64,000 nt of DNA, from NCBI GenBank assembly GCA_963697455.1, contig CAVOOI010000007.1, forward strand, positions 124,001 through 188,000, written 5' to 3'. Both the position numbers and the translations under genes were made by a program. Of the stretch, positions 53,112 to 61,791 are shown piece after piece. Source of the DNA: JAFEDN01 sp963697455. GTDB lineage: Bacteria > Pseudomonadota > Gammaproteobacteria > Coxiellales > Coxiellaceae. The number at the start of each line of letters is the position of its first letter. Within the stretch, counting starts at the first letter, position 1. The notes under the pieces were generated by a model, which was not told the DNA's origin, did not search any database, and saw only the letters and a program-made list of their open reading frames with translations.

Positions 53112-53888
53112 TTATTCCTGGTCAATTTGTTCTAACCGGATCAAAGCGTTTTCAAACACTTTTGGGGTAATGCCAAATTTACCGGAGAAGGGGTGGCTTA
53201 CCATAAATATGATCATTAAGATGGTGGTTATAGTAAAAATCAAGGCCCCGGTTAAGATCATTTGCGCCCAGAGCCGGTGCATTCCAAAAAAATATGAGAT
53301 AGCAATCACGATAAAGCCCAGTCCAGTGAGCAAAATAAGTGGATTTTCCAATTTTGTTTCTGTCGCCGTGAAAATTCGCATGCGCCGGGTTTCCCGCAAC
53401 AGCACCAGATGGTCTAAAGAAGTGGCATAAATGGCTTGTTCCCTAGGGGACTGCGGATTAATATTCAAATAGATTTTCTGTAATCTGCCTAAAATTTTGG
53501 AAACTTCAGGCTCTTCTTGGCCTTTACTCATTTTAGGCCATTCCTTATCAATCACTGCTTGGGTATATTCAATTAGTGTTGCATCAATTGTCTGCTTTGT
53601 TTCCGCTGTGAATCCAGGGGCTAACTCTGCCAAGGTGAGTAGATTGGTAGTTTCCACTTTGACCTCCCGGTAAGACTCTCCGATTTCATTCAATACCATG
53701 GAAAATGTAAACGCTAATAATACCGCGTAAATCACCCCAATTTGCAAGAAAATAGGAAAGGCGACTTCATGGTGAGAAGCCAGCAAATGCAACGCCACCC
53801 ATTTCCTGATCAGCGCGACTAAACTCGCCCCTAAGAGGGCAGCGGCTAGGGCGGTGGTAAAGGCTGGATAATGTGAAAAGATGCTCAT
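53112..53888 (-). CDS. DUF4239 family membrane protein
   Basis: A 258-aa protein with about four membrane helices: two N-terminal, with the family segment VIYAVLLAFTFSMVLNEIGESYREVKVETTNL, and two C-terminal (GLGFIVIAISYFFGM and ILTGALIFTITTILMIIFM), around a soluble middle. DUF4239 is distantly like bestrophin channels; function unknown. A single gene beside repeat A6. Confidence 0.78.
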   Translation of the reverse strand: MSIFSHYPAFTTALAAALLGASLVALIRKWVALHLLASHHEVAFPIFLQIGVIYAVLLAFTFSMVLNEIGESYREVKVETTNLLTLAELAPGFTAETKQTIDATLIEYTQAVIDKEWPKMSKGQEEPEVSKILGRLQKIYLNINPQSPREQAIYATSLDHLVLLRETRRMRIFTATETKLENPLILLTGLGFIVIAISYFFGMHRLWAQMILTGALIFTITTILMIIFMVSHPFSGKFGITPKVFENALIRLEQIDQE

Positions 53889-54018
53889 TAGTGATAAAGA
53901 TAGTTCATAGATTGGAAAAAATCAGCAAAAGCACCGTCAAACCTGAGGCAAAAGTGGGCGTTCCCATCTTCGTGCTGTATAGTTACAAATAATTAATCTA
54001 ACCATGAGGCTGATACAA

Positions 54019-54867
54019 ATGTCGACTTACATCCCTCCAAATGATGCGCCTCCGGCTGTGTTCTACCCAGTGATTAAAGGCCAGAATGCCATAGTCACTG
54101 GCGCCAGCAAAGGATTAGGTCAGGCAATAGCGATCGGATTTGCTAGAGCCGACGCTAATGTGCTAGTGAACTATAATAGCGACGAAGCTGGCGCGCTCGA
54201 AACCAAAACAACCATCGAAGGATACGGTGGCAAGGCTGTTTTATTTAAGGCCGACGTCGCAAAAGAGAGTGAGGTAAAAGCGATGTTCAATTGCGCTGTC
54301 GAAGCATTTGGCCGTATCGATATCGTGGTACCTAATTCGGGAATTCAACTGAATGCCAAGGTAGATGAGATGACTCTGGAACAATGGCAGAACGTCATTA
54401 ATGTCAATCTCGGCGGCATGTTTCTCTGCGCCCGCGAAGCCATACGGCTTTTTAAACAGCAAGGTATTGACCGCTCTATTTCCTTCGCCTGTGGCAAATT
54501 GATTTTTATGAGTTCGGTTCACGATGTTATCCCCTGGGCAGGGCACGCCAATTACGCAGCGGCCAAAGGCGGCCTGATGCTGTTTATGAAAAGCCTGGCT
54601 CAGGAGGTGGCGCATTTACGGATTCGGGTGAATGCGCTTTCGCCAGGTGCGATCCGCACGCCCATGAATATCGAAAAACTGACTTCGCCTGAGCTATTCG
54701 AGAAGCTGCTGCTTAAACTCATTCCCTGCAAACGGATTGGTGAAGCTGATGATGTCGCTCAAGCCGCAGTCTGGCTGGCCTCGGATCAATCCGATTATGT
54801 GTACGGTACTACGATTTATATTGACGGCGGAATGACTCTCGATCCTGAATTCATTGAAGCAGGTTAA
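54019..54867 (+). CDS. SDR family oxidoreductase (glucose 1-dehydrogenase-like)
   Basis: A classical short-chain dehydrogenase, 282 aa. The NAD(P) motif TGASKGLG is near residues 27-34; the catalytic Ser (about 165) and YxxxK (Tyr179, Lys183 in HANYAAAKGG) are present, and the C-terminus ends YIDGGMTLDPEFIEAG. GAGG upstream of 54019 favours that start over 54004. It resembles glucose 1-dehydrogenases, but the substrate is unknown. Confidence 0.88.
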   Translation: MSTYIPPNDAPPAVFYPVIKGQNAIVTGASKGLGQAIAIGFARADANVLVNYNSDEAGALETKTTIEGYGGKAVLFKADVAKESEVKAMFNCAVEAFGRIDIVVPNSGIQLNAKVDEMTLEQWQNVINVNLGGMFLCAREAIRLFKQQGIDRSISFACGKLIFMSSVHDVIPWAGHANYAAAKGGLMLFMKSLAQEVAHLRIRVNALSPGAIRTPMNIEKLTSPELFEKLLLKLIPCKRIGEADDVAQAAVWLASDQSDYVYGTTIYIDGGMTLDPEFIEAG

Positions 54868-54895
54868 GTAATTGGGATAGTGCTGTTGAATTTGC

Positions 54896-55333
54896 TTATT
54901 GAACTATACAAGATGATATTGAGTTAGAAACCTTGCCGTAAGTATTTTCATAGATGAATGAATATATACTAGGATGGATTTGAATCCTATCAGGAGTAGC
55001 TCTTCTTGAACAAGCTAACTGTATAAGACTGAGTACATGCGTTAAGTCTCCCGATAAAACGATTGAATTAACACTCGTTGACAGATTTTTTATTTCTTCT
55101 GGATTTTGAGCGATGATTAAACTTGGAGGCGCGGTCATCATCGCTTTCGAACTTTCAAGGAGGCTAAAGAGTTTGTTTCGGCTGTTTACAGTAGATGTAT
55201 CAAAGACTAGAATGATTTGAGTTTTTTGTTCTGCAACTTCATAAACACTGACCCCGGTGATTTGATCTGGATCTTTGGAAAATAGAGCAGGGGTTTTATT
55301 AATATTAAAAGTTTTTTTCCATACGGCTTTCAT
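54896..55333 (-). CDS. Hypothetical protein ending in a CaaX box (CIVQ)
   Basis: A 145-aa protein I do not recognise. It looks like a small alpha/beta domain (TQIILVFDTSTVNSRNKLF, then SIVLSGDLTHVLSLIQLACSRR). The last four residues are Cys-Ile-Val-Gln, a good CaaX signal (Gln favours farnesyl), after a Ser-rich linker (NSISSC). Bacteria lack CaaX prenyl transferases, so the box only makes sense inside a eukaryotic cell. It is second in an operon, three bases after the OspF-like gene, whose product also ends in CaaX. Confidence 0.65.
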   Translation of the reverse strand: MKAVWKKTFNINKTPALFSKDPDQITGVSVYEVAEQKTQIILVFDTSTVNSRNKLFSLLESSKAMMTAPPSLIIAQNPEEIKNLSTSVNSIVLSGDLTHVLSLIQLACSRRATPDRIQIHPSIYSFIYENTYGKVSNSISSCIVQ

Positions 55334-55336
55334 TGC

Positions 55337-56149
55337 CTAGAGTATAGCACAATTCAATTTATGGTTGGCAAGTGGTTCCTCCAGCATTTTGGAAGTTATT
55401 TGCTGATAAAGCTCGGCATTGGCTGGAGTTCTAGGTAATTGTGTATAATTAAATCCTTCTTGCGGGCCTTCTAAAATTGCATAAGGATTGGGATTTCTTT
55501 TCGAATTAAAATTATGCCCACTTAAAGGGCGGCCTTTTTCATCTGCATCATTGCAATAAGAAATATAATGGCTATTGGCAATCATTCTATCAGTGATCGG
55601 CAGAGGCCCGGGAACGACCGCTTTACTGATCAGAGTATTATGTATTTCTTCCAATATTCCTCGCCATTCAGCGACACTAATGTCGCATTTGAATGCAAAA
55701 ATGGTTATTTGCTTACCTACCTGTCTATCGTCATCGGCGCCGTGATGTACCTCTTGAGGAACTACTTTAAAAGAAACAACGCCATGTTTCATTAAGATCG
55801 GGCAAACTGTATTCCATCCTTTATCCAAGTTGCCTGCGATTAAATCATTAATCGATAGATGAAATTTCCATCCGGCAGTTTTGGCTTGTAAGCCATGTAT
55901 ACCTTCCTCAGCAGGCCTTAAATTCTCACACTTAGCGATATCGATAAACTTACTTAATTTAGATTCGCCAACAAAACCGTGGACTGGTGAAGAAAAAGCT
56001 TTATAATCACCATCGTCAATGCTGGTCTTATCAAAATTTTCAGGATCCCATTTTAAAGCACTAATAACTTCATAATCAAAAATAATTTGATGCTTACTAT
56101 CTTTGGCTTTAGAAGTGGTTTCAGGTTTAAATAAACAACAATTTTTCAT
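55337..56149 (-). CDS. Putative effector: OspF/SpvC-like fold with CaaX box (CAIL)
   Basis: A 270-aa protein. The stretch about 93-207 can be aligned by eye with the phosphothreonine lyases OspF/SpvC. KFHLSI (Lys95, His97) matches SpvC KFHISV (Lys104, His106), and FKVV (Lys128) matches WKVT (Lys136). GKQITIF matches GAQFTLY, and HYISYCND matches KYLSYRNE. The three catalytic residues are kept, but SpvC Tyr158 is Phe151 here and Arg213 is Cys199. The C-terminus is Cys-Ala-Ile-Leu, a CaaX box (Leu favours geranylgeranyl). It has no secretion signal peptide, but a Glu pair lies near the C-terminus. Distant homology by eye only. Confidence 0.55.
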   Translation of the reverse strand: MKNCCLFKPETTSKAKDSKHQIIFDYEVISALKWDPENFDKTSIDDGDYKAFSSPVHGFVGESKLSKFIDIAKCENLRPAEEGIHGLQAKTAGWKFHLSINDLIAGNLDKGWNTVCPILMKHGVVSFKVVPQEVHHGADDDRQVGKQITIFAFKCDISVAEWRGILEEIHNTLISKAVVPGPLPITDRMIANSHYISYCNDADEKGRPLSGHNFNSKRNPNPYAILEGPQEGFNYTQLPRTPANAELYQQITSKMLEEPLANHKLNCAIL

Positions 56150-56229
56150 TATTTTCTCGATGGATATAGTTGATCATTATTTTCACATTCTTTTCTTAAG
56201 AAAATATTAAAAAAAGTATATATAATGCT

Positions 56230-57207
56230 TTATTTGGAGATGGTTTGAATCGTTGCGATTTGGTTGATTAATTGTAAAAGCTGCTCGACTGGGCATGCGA
56301 AGAGGTCGTTAAGTTGGGGTGGCGTAAAATAAGGCCGAAAATAGTAGTTTAATAGTTTGCGGCTTTCTAACAAGCCTTGATGAGGATTACGAAGTGCAGT
56401 TAAATCCGCTAGGTGCTGAGTAAATAAGCTGATCACTTCCGCCAGAGGGCGGGGGGCATAGCTTTCACCACGCATCTGCATCAGCAATTGCTGAAACAGC
56501 CAAGGTTGACCCGTGCCGGCTCGCGCAATCATTACGCCGGCGCAACCTGTTTCGAGCATTTTTTTCAGGGTGGTGAGGTCGCGGACATCGCCGTTGCCTA
56601 TGACGGGTATATTGACTTCGGTTACTAACTCGCTGATTTGATCTGAGCGGGCAGGCGTGGCGTAATCATCCGTCCAGTGACGGCCATGCACGATTAAAGC
56701 ATCCGCTCCGGCTGCGGCAACCGCTTTGGCCACTGCGAGATGATAACGATCTTGGCTGTCGCCGTCGACTCGAATTTTAACCGTGATCGGCACATGAGTG
56801 GCCGATTTCATCGCCTCCACTAGATGGGCGATATGCTGAGGTTGGCTCAGTAAATAAGAGCCGCAAGACTTCTTGCGTATTTTAGGTTTGGGGCAGCCGC
56901 AATTGAGATCGATCAGGTCCGCGCCTAAATCAGTTACGATAGCAGCGGCTTCACTAAGGATTTCCGGGCTATTGCCGGATAATTGATAACATAATTGCTG
57001 CTCTACTGGATCGCGCCACAGATAGCGTGAGGTTAACTTATGATTACGCACTACATCCAGCGCAGAAATCATTTCGGTCACGCAATAGGCGGGTGGGGTA
57101 TATTGATAAAACAGCTTTCGAAACGGCGCGCAGCTATAACCTGCCAGAGGCCCTTGAATCAGATTATGGGGAAAGCGCTTTGCCCCTATCGACAACGGTC
57201 TAATCAT
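56230..57207 (-). CDS. tRNA-dihydrouridine synthase family protein
   Basis: An FMN enzyme that reduces uridines in tRNA, 325 aa. The N-terminus LIQGPLAGYSCAPFRKLF, the catalytic-Cys region DLNCGCPKPKIRKKSCGSYLL, VKIRVDG, ALIVHGRHWTDDY and the flavin-binding GNGDVRD are typical. It does not match DusA, DusB or DusC clearly, so no letter is given. A single gene; a repeat lies upstream. Confidence 0.88.
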   Translation of the reverse strand: MIRPLSIGAKRFPHNLIQGPLAGYSCAPFRKLFYQYTPPAYCVTEMISALDVVRNHKLTSRYLWRDPVEQQLCYQLSGNSPEILSEAAAIVTDLGADLIDLNCGCPKPKIRKKSCGSYLLSQPQHIAHLVEAMKSATHVPITVKIRVDGDSQDRYHLAVAKAVAAAGADALIVHGRHWTDDYATPARSDQISELVTEVNIPVIGNGDVRDLTTLKKMLETGCAGVMIARAGTGQPWLFQQLLMQMRGESYAPRPLAEVISLFTQHLADLTALRNPHQGLLESRKLLNYYFRPYFTPPQLNDLFACPVEQLLQLINQIATIQTISK

Positions 57208-57290
57208 ATTAAATTACATTATATTACATTATTATATTGAAGTAATATCTATTTCGTGCATATGGTTGGGCTGTATCATTAAAATTAATC

Positions 57291-57529
57291 TTGTCATTTC
57301 CGCGAAGGCGCATAGGCGTCAACTTAAGGACCGGCAAGCACGGGCGTCAGCCCAATGCCATTAAGTTAAGAAACTGAACCTATTATTCCTTCCCCCTTCA
57401 AGGGGGAAGGTTAGGATGGGGGTGGTTAACAATAAACCATCCCCACCCTAACCCTCCCCTTGGAAAGGGGAGGGAATAGTACTCTGGAGTTCTTAAGTTG
57501 ACGCCTATGCGCCTACGCGGGAATGACAA
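57291..57529. repeat. Palindromic repeat family A, copy 7
   Basis: The fullest copy. Outer ends are TTGTCATTTCCGCG and CGCGGGAATGACAA, then CGCATAGGCGTCAACTTAAG and its complement, then a CCATTAAGTTAAG end on one side only, then the standard core. The 441-bp gap between dus and the next gene otherwise holds AT-rich sequence near 57215-57240 and no gene I can see. Confidence 0.85.
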
Positions 57530-57648
57530 AGTGAGAGATTAATTTTAATAGGGCAGACCTAGTGCATATGGTACTGAGCATTGCGTCTATACTGGATATT
57601 TCAGTATAGTTGCAAATTGGACAGTCAACAGCTAAATAGGAGAGAAAC

Positions 57649-58329
57649 ATGAAACCTTATCTTATTTGCCATATGATCAGCTCAGTGGATGGCAAAATTA
57701 TTGATCAACGTTGGCCGATAGATGGCTCGTCAGTGTTTGAACTTTCAGTGGCCACGATTAAATCCGATGGGTGGATCGTAGGCCGAAAGACCATGAGCGA
57801 ATTTGCCAGTAAAAAACCGCGGATTAAGCGGACTGGTAGATTCTCTGTTCCCAAGACAGATTTTGTGGCAGAGCACACTCAAAAAACCTACGCAGTGGCT
57901 ATTGATCCTTCTGGAAAACTTAACTGGGAGGTAAATCATATAGATACTGAGCATGTGATTGAAGTGCTGACCGAAAAGGTTACCGCAGAATATCTCGACT
58001 ATTTACGATCAAAAAACGTGTCATATATCTTTGGCGGTAAATCTGCCATCAATTTAAAATTGGTAGTTGAAAAGTTAAATAAACTGTTTGGCGTTAAGCG
58101 GATGACGGTGCAAGGTGGTGGTATCGTCAACGGTTCCTTTCTGAATGCTGGACTCATTGATGAATTAAGTCTAATCATTGCTCCGGTAGCAGATGGTGAA
58201 ATGGGTACGTCTAGCGTATTTGACATTCCCCCTGGACAAAAGAAAAAACCGTCTATAAAGTTAAGCTTAAAATCTGCTGAGCGCTATAAAGACGATTTTA
58301 TGTGGTTGAAATTTGCTATTGAAAATTAA
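57649..58329 (+). CDS. Dihydrofolate reductase/RibD C-terminal domain protein
   Basis: A 226-aa single-domain protein of the RibD C-terminal family, reductase-like, using NADPH in known members. It has SSVDGKI near the start, WIVGRKTM, and a late VQGGGIVNGSFLNAGLIDELSLIIAPV, which is the family core. A ribosome-binding GGAGAG lies before the ATG. No deaminase domain, so it is probably not the riboflavin enzyme itself. It overlaps nothing functional; the next gene starts 22 bp on. Confidence 0.83.
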   Translation: MKPYLICHMISSVDGKIIDQRWPIDGSSVFELSVATIKSDGWIVGRKTMSEFASKKPRIKRTGRFSVPKTDFVAEHTQKTYAVAIDPSGKLNWEVNHIDTEHVIEVLTEKVTAEYLDYLRSKNVSYIFGGKSAINLKLVVEKLNKLFGVKRMTVQGGGIVNGSFLNAGLIDELSLIIAPVADGEMGTSSVFDIPPGQKKKPSIKLSLKSAERYKDDFMWLKFAIEN

Positions 58330-58351
58330 TAACAACCCTTGGCGAAATCTC

Positions 58352-58957
58352 ATGAAAATATGGACTAGGTCTTCAGTTGTATTTATGCTATTAATGAAGC
58401 TTCTTTACGCTGATGCTAATACCAGACCTGATCCGCTCCATCTTGTATATCCTCAAGAGTCGTCATTGCAAAATCCAGTAACGGTTCAATTGACCTTGGG
58501 GGAAAAAATTCTTCATGTTAACTTTGAAGTGCATACTCCAGAAATATATGCTAAAAAACAGCTTAAATCTGCTGAGTATCCTTATCAATATGATGTTGTA
58601 GAAGTATTCATTGCGACCAGCAAGAACACGCAGAATCTCCCGGTTCCTTATTATGAATTTGAACTGAGCCCATTTGATCAATCTTTACAAGTAAAAGTTA
58701 TTACTCCATTTAAGCAAGTAATTAAAGGTATTGACATGGGCGTCCAGCATTCCGTGGCAAGATTTCCCGGCGGCTGGAGAGCTGAAATGTTGATCCCCAT
58801 GGAAAATTTAGGTTGGGATGGTGATCGTTGTTCAATCGTGGGTAATGCTTTTGCAATCTTGGGAAAACCGCCGCGCAGTTTTTGGAGCTTATATCTGCCG
58901 CATGAAGACAAGCCAAATTTTCATAAACCAGAATATTTTAAACCGTTGCTTTGTTAG
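58352..58957 (+). CDS. Secreted CBM9-like domain protein
   Basis: 201 aa with a signal peptide (MKIWTRSSVVFMLLMKLLYADA) and a CBM9/DOMON-like beta sandwich. Features include YDVVEVFIATSK, PYYEFELSP, GGWRAEMLIPMENLGW and SFWSLYLP near the end, with a FHKPEYF close. Usually a sugar- or ligand-binding module in the periplasm or outside. The start is set by the signal peptide; an in-frame ATG lies upstream at 58313. Confidence 0.75.
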   Translation: MKIWTRSSVVFMLLMKLLYADANTRPDPLHLVYPQESSLQNPVTVQLTLGEKILHVNFEVHTPEIYAKKQLKSAEYPYQYDVVEVFIATSKNTQNLPVPYYEFELSPFDQSLQVKVITPFKQVIKGIDMGVQHSVARFPGGWRAEMLIPMENLGWDGDRCSIVGNAFAILGKPPRSFWSLYLPHEDKPNFHKPEYFKPLLC

Positions 58958-58969
58958 GCTTGACAAAAA

Positions 58970-59449
58970 ATGAAAATAGGCGGAATTATTTTTGAGAGAT
59001 TGAAAGGCAATTGGACTTTTCAAAGAATTTTACCAGAAAATGGTCTAGTCAAAGGTAGCGCTGAATTTAAAGAAATAAAACCAGGAATCTTAAATTATCG
59101 CGAACAAGGGGTGTGGCGAAGACCTGATCAAAGTTTTGCAATTTCCAAAGATTATCAATATCGTTATGATCCTGAAATCGATCAAATTAGCGTTTATTTC
59201 ATTGACCAGGAAAAACCAGCTAAACTTTTTTATAAGATTAATATAGCCCCCGCTGATGAGAAAACTTTTGCTGAATTTTCAGCAACGGGCGAACATCAAT
59301 GTAATAAAGATAATTATAAGGCTCAGTATCAATTTATCAACGAAAACCAATTTTCTTTAATCTATTTTGTGAAAGGGCCTAAGAAAAATTATATTTCCGA
59401 AACTATTTGGAGGAGGGTCAATAATTGCGCCATTGGGGGTACATGTTGA
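58970..59449 (+). CDS. DUF6314 family protein
   Basis: A 159-aa small beta-barrel protein that fits DUF6314. Markers are LKGNWTFQRIL, GSAEFKEIKPGILNYREQGVW, the HQCNKDNYKAQY block, and KGPKKNYISETIWRR near the end. Function unknown. It begins 12 bp after the CBM9-like gene, so they may be cotranscribed. No signal peptide. Confidence 0.72.
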   Translation: MKIGGIIFERLKGNWTFQRILPENGLVKGSAEFKEIKPGILNYREQGVWRRPDQSFAISKDYQYRYDPEIDQISVYFIDQEKPAKLFYKINIAPADEKTFAEFSATGEHQCNKDNYKAQYQFINENQFSLIYFVKGPKKNYISETIWRRVNNCAIGGTC

Positions 59450-59478
59450 TTGAATCGACATATTGAGATGATCTGTCA

Positions 59479-59871
59479 TTATTGAGTCAAAACTTTCAGC
59501 AACGGGTCATTAATATAATATTGCTCTCGTCCAATAGCTAAACTACGGAGTAAACCCATTTTTTCAAGAGCTTGCAAATAAAGGGAAGCGGTTTGCCTTT
59601 TGGCTATTTTTGCATCTTCAAGGAACTTAATTTTGCAGTAAGGGTGTTTAAAGAGAACTTCCACCAGGTCTTTACTGTATATATTAGGTGCATTAGTTTG
59701 AATGATTTTTCTGGTTTTTTTCATTAAATCAAGAATCCCTTTCACTCGTTCTTGCGTTTCTGTAGCGGTAAAGTCGATGCCTTCCAGAATATATAATATC
59801 CAATCTACCCAGGCTCCTTGCTCGGTGACATTGCGCAGACCAGCATAATAATCCTTTCGCGTTCGAGTAGA
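59479..59871 (-). pseudogene. Fic family protein, 3' remnant
   Basis: Only the C-terminal part remains, beginning TRTRKDYYAGLRNVTEQG near 59868. It runs through WVDWILYILEGIDFTA and TQERVKGILDLM, then the C-terminal winged helix (SLYLQALEKMGLLRSLAIGREQYYIN). The Fic motif HPFxxGNG, where AMP transfer occurs, is lost. The break is exactly at the REP-like word that opens the RAYT cassette. Both the frame and the missing start point to insertion-linked truncation. Confidence 0.72.
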
Positions 59872-59874
59872 GAA

Positions 59875-60158
59875 GGGTCAAATCTTGAATTGTGAATAGT
59901 CAGTAAGGAGAACTACGGTATTTTATTAGCAAAAAAATCAGTCATACTGCCAGTATTATGTCTAGACCTTTACGAATCCAGTACACTGGCGCTTGGTATC
60001 ATGTCATGAATCGTGGCACAGCAAGACAATTGATTTACGGAAATGATCAGCACCGGCATTTGTTTCTATTTTTGTTGTAAGAAATTCAACTTACATAAAG
60101 TGTTGCTCACACTTAGATAGATACAAGATTTTTCTATTCACATTTCAAGACTTGACCA
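59875..60158. mobile_element. Decayed RAYT cassette bounded by inverted REP-like words
   Basis: GGGTCAAATCTTGAATTGTGAATAG at 59875-59899 and its inverted relative at 60134-60158 (three or so mismatches) bound a region with a RAYT transposase fragment. The left end marks the break in the Fic gene. A third related word is at 62705-62729 and a fourth pair at 63583-63630. Confidence 0.68.
59958..60080 (+). pseudogene. REP-associated tyrosine transposase, N-terminal remnant
   Basis: 40 codons and a stop. MSRPLRIQYTGAWYHVMNRG is the standard start of REP-associated Y1 (HUH) transposases. The HUH and Tyr catalytic motifs, which lie further on, are lost. Not functional. Confidence 0.75.
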
Positions 60159-60225
60159 CTTTTTTGCTGTCTTTAGATGAGCATTTATGCGAAAATCATA
60201 CACTCAACAATAAGGAGATTGCGAC

Positions 60226-60528
60226 ATGGTTAAAATGGGCTTATGGGTTCGTTTAGAATCCAAATCTGGCAAAGAAAAAGAACTGGAAGATTTTCTTCGG
60301 CAAGGCTTGCCGATAGTGCAAGGAGAACCGGCAACGGTAACCTGGTATGCTCTGCGCCTTGGAAAATCAACGTATGGTATTTTTGATACCTTCGCTGATG
60401 AATCTGGAAGGCAAGCCCACCTTTCTGGCCGTCTTGCCAGTCTGCTTTTGGCAAAAGCGGATGAATTGTTAGCAAAGCCACCCACTATAGAAAAGATAGA
60501 AATTCTTGCTGCGAAACTTTCGGTTTAG
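60226..60528 (+). CDS. Antibiotic biosynthesis monooxygenase domain protein
   Basis: A 100-aa ferredoxin-like ABM domain protein (LWVRLESKSGKEKELEDFLRQG, then TWYALRLGKSTYGIFDTFADESGRQAHLSGR). Such proteins are small cofactor-free oxygenases or heme-binding proteins. GGAG is about nine bases upstream; ATG at 60235 is an alternative start. It is 15 bp before the symporter gene, so an operon is likely. Confidence 0.82.
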   Translation: MVKMGLWVRLESKSGKEKELEDFLRQGLPIVQGEPATVTWYALRLGKSTYGIFDTFADESGRQAHLSGRLASLLLAKADELLAKPPTIEKIEILAAKLSV

Positions 60529-60543
60529 GAGTACCATCCTCTC

Positions 60544-61773
60544 ATGACTAACAGCTTTTTGCAGCGAATTAAAGGTTACATCTTCCCTATCATTTTGCTA
60601 AGCATGGTTCTTTTAGGTAGCTTAGTAGGGTATTTATTAGGGCCGAAAGCCGTCATCTTGAAACCTTTTGGAGATATCTTTTTAAACCTCATGTTTACTG
60701 TGGTGGTGCCATTGGTGTTTTTCAGTATTGCCTCGGTTATCGCCGGAATGGGTGAAGCAAGCCAATTGTGGAAAATTGTTTATCGTATGTTGGCTGTGTT
60801 TATCTTTACTGGCGTCATTGCCGCTTTATTCATGTTGGTGATCGTTAAAATTTATCCACCTGGACAAGGCGTGGTAATTAATCTTCCTGCGCCTGCCTCT
60901 GCTACTAACGTTAGCCTTGGATCTGAATTGGTTAACATGTTCACCGTAGGCAACTTTTATTTGCTATTTTCACGAGACAATATGCTGGCTTTGATTTTCT
61001 TTGCTGTCCTTACTGGTTTTGCCGCTGCGCATGCCGGTGAAAGAGGCAGATGGTTTGCAAGATTTCTCCAAGCAGGCACGGATGTTTCAATGAAAACCGT
61101 GGGATTTGTCATGTATTATGCGCCGATTGGATTTTTTGCTTATTTTGCTGTTTTGGTCGGCCAATTAGGCCCGCAACTGTTGACAACCTATTTTCGTGCT
61201 ACTTTAGCTTATTATCCTGCTGCATTTATATATTTTGTAGTCGCCTATACCTTCTATGCTTATTTAGCAGCAAGAAAACCGGGTGTAATCTTATTCTGGA
61301 AAAACGTACTCCTGCCGGCGCTCACTGCGCTGGGCACCTGCAGCAGCGCAGCCAGTATTCCTGCTAACTTACAAGCCACCCAAAAAATGCGTGTTCCACC
61401 TGAAATTTTTGAAACCGTAGTACCGATAGGTGGAATTATCCATAAAGATGGTTCAGTGTTGGGCGGGATGGTGAAAATCGCTTTTTTATTTGGCATTTAT
61501 CATATGAATTTCTTCGGCCCGGGAGTGTTATTTGAAGCGGTTCTCGTATCCGTATTGGTTGGAACCGTTATGGGCGCTATCCCCAGTGGCGGCATGGTCG
61601 GCGAAATGTTGATCCTATCGGTGTACGGCTTTCCTCCACAAGCGTTGTTAATTATCGCCGCCATCAGCATAATCATCGATCCGCCGGCAACATTGCTTAA
61701 TGTCACTGGTAATACGGTGTGCAGCATGCTGGTGGCGCGTTTGGTGAAAGGAAAAAATTGGCAAACGGATTAA
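60544..61773 (+). CDS. Dicarboxylate/amino acid:cation symporter (DAACS family)
   Basis: A Na+ or H+ coupled glutamate/dicarboxylate transporter like GltP or DctA, 409 aa. The serine-rich hairpin LGTCSSAASIPANLQ, VVPIGGIIHKDGSVLGG and late LNVTGNTVCSMLVAR motifs carry the substrate and cation sites. Lacks clear sign of the precise substrate. Probably cotranscribed with the ABM gene. Confidence 0.88.
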   Translation: MTNSFLQRIKGYIFPIILLSMVLLGSLVGYLLGPKAVILKPFGDIFLNLMFTVVVPLVFFSIASVIAGMGEASQLWKIVYRMLAVFIFTGVIAALFMLVIVKIYPPGQGVVINLPAPASATNVSLGSELVNMFTVGNFYLLFSRDNMLALIFFAVLTGFAAAHAGERGRWFARFLQAGTDVSMKTVGFVMYYAPIGFFAYFAVLVGQLGPQLLTTYFRATLAYYPAAFIYFVVAYTFYAYLAARKPGVILFWKNVLLPALTALGTCSSAASIPANLQATQKMRVPPEIFETVVPIGGIIHKDGSVLGGMVKIAFLFGIYHMNFFGPGVLFEAVLVSVLVGTVMGAIPSGGMVGEMLILSVYGFPPQALLIIAAISIIIDPPATLLNVTGNTVCSMLVARLVKGKNWQTD

Positions 61774-61791
61774 CCATTTTCTTTATAACTC

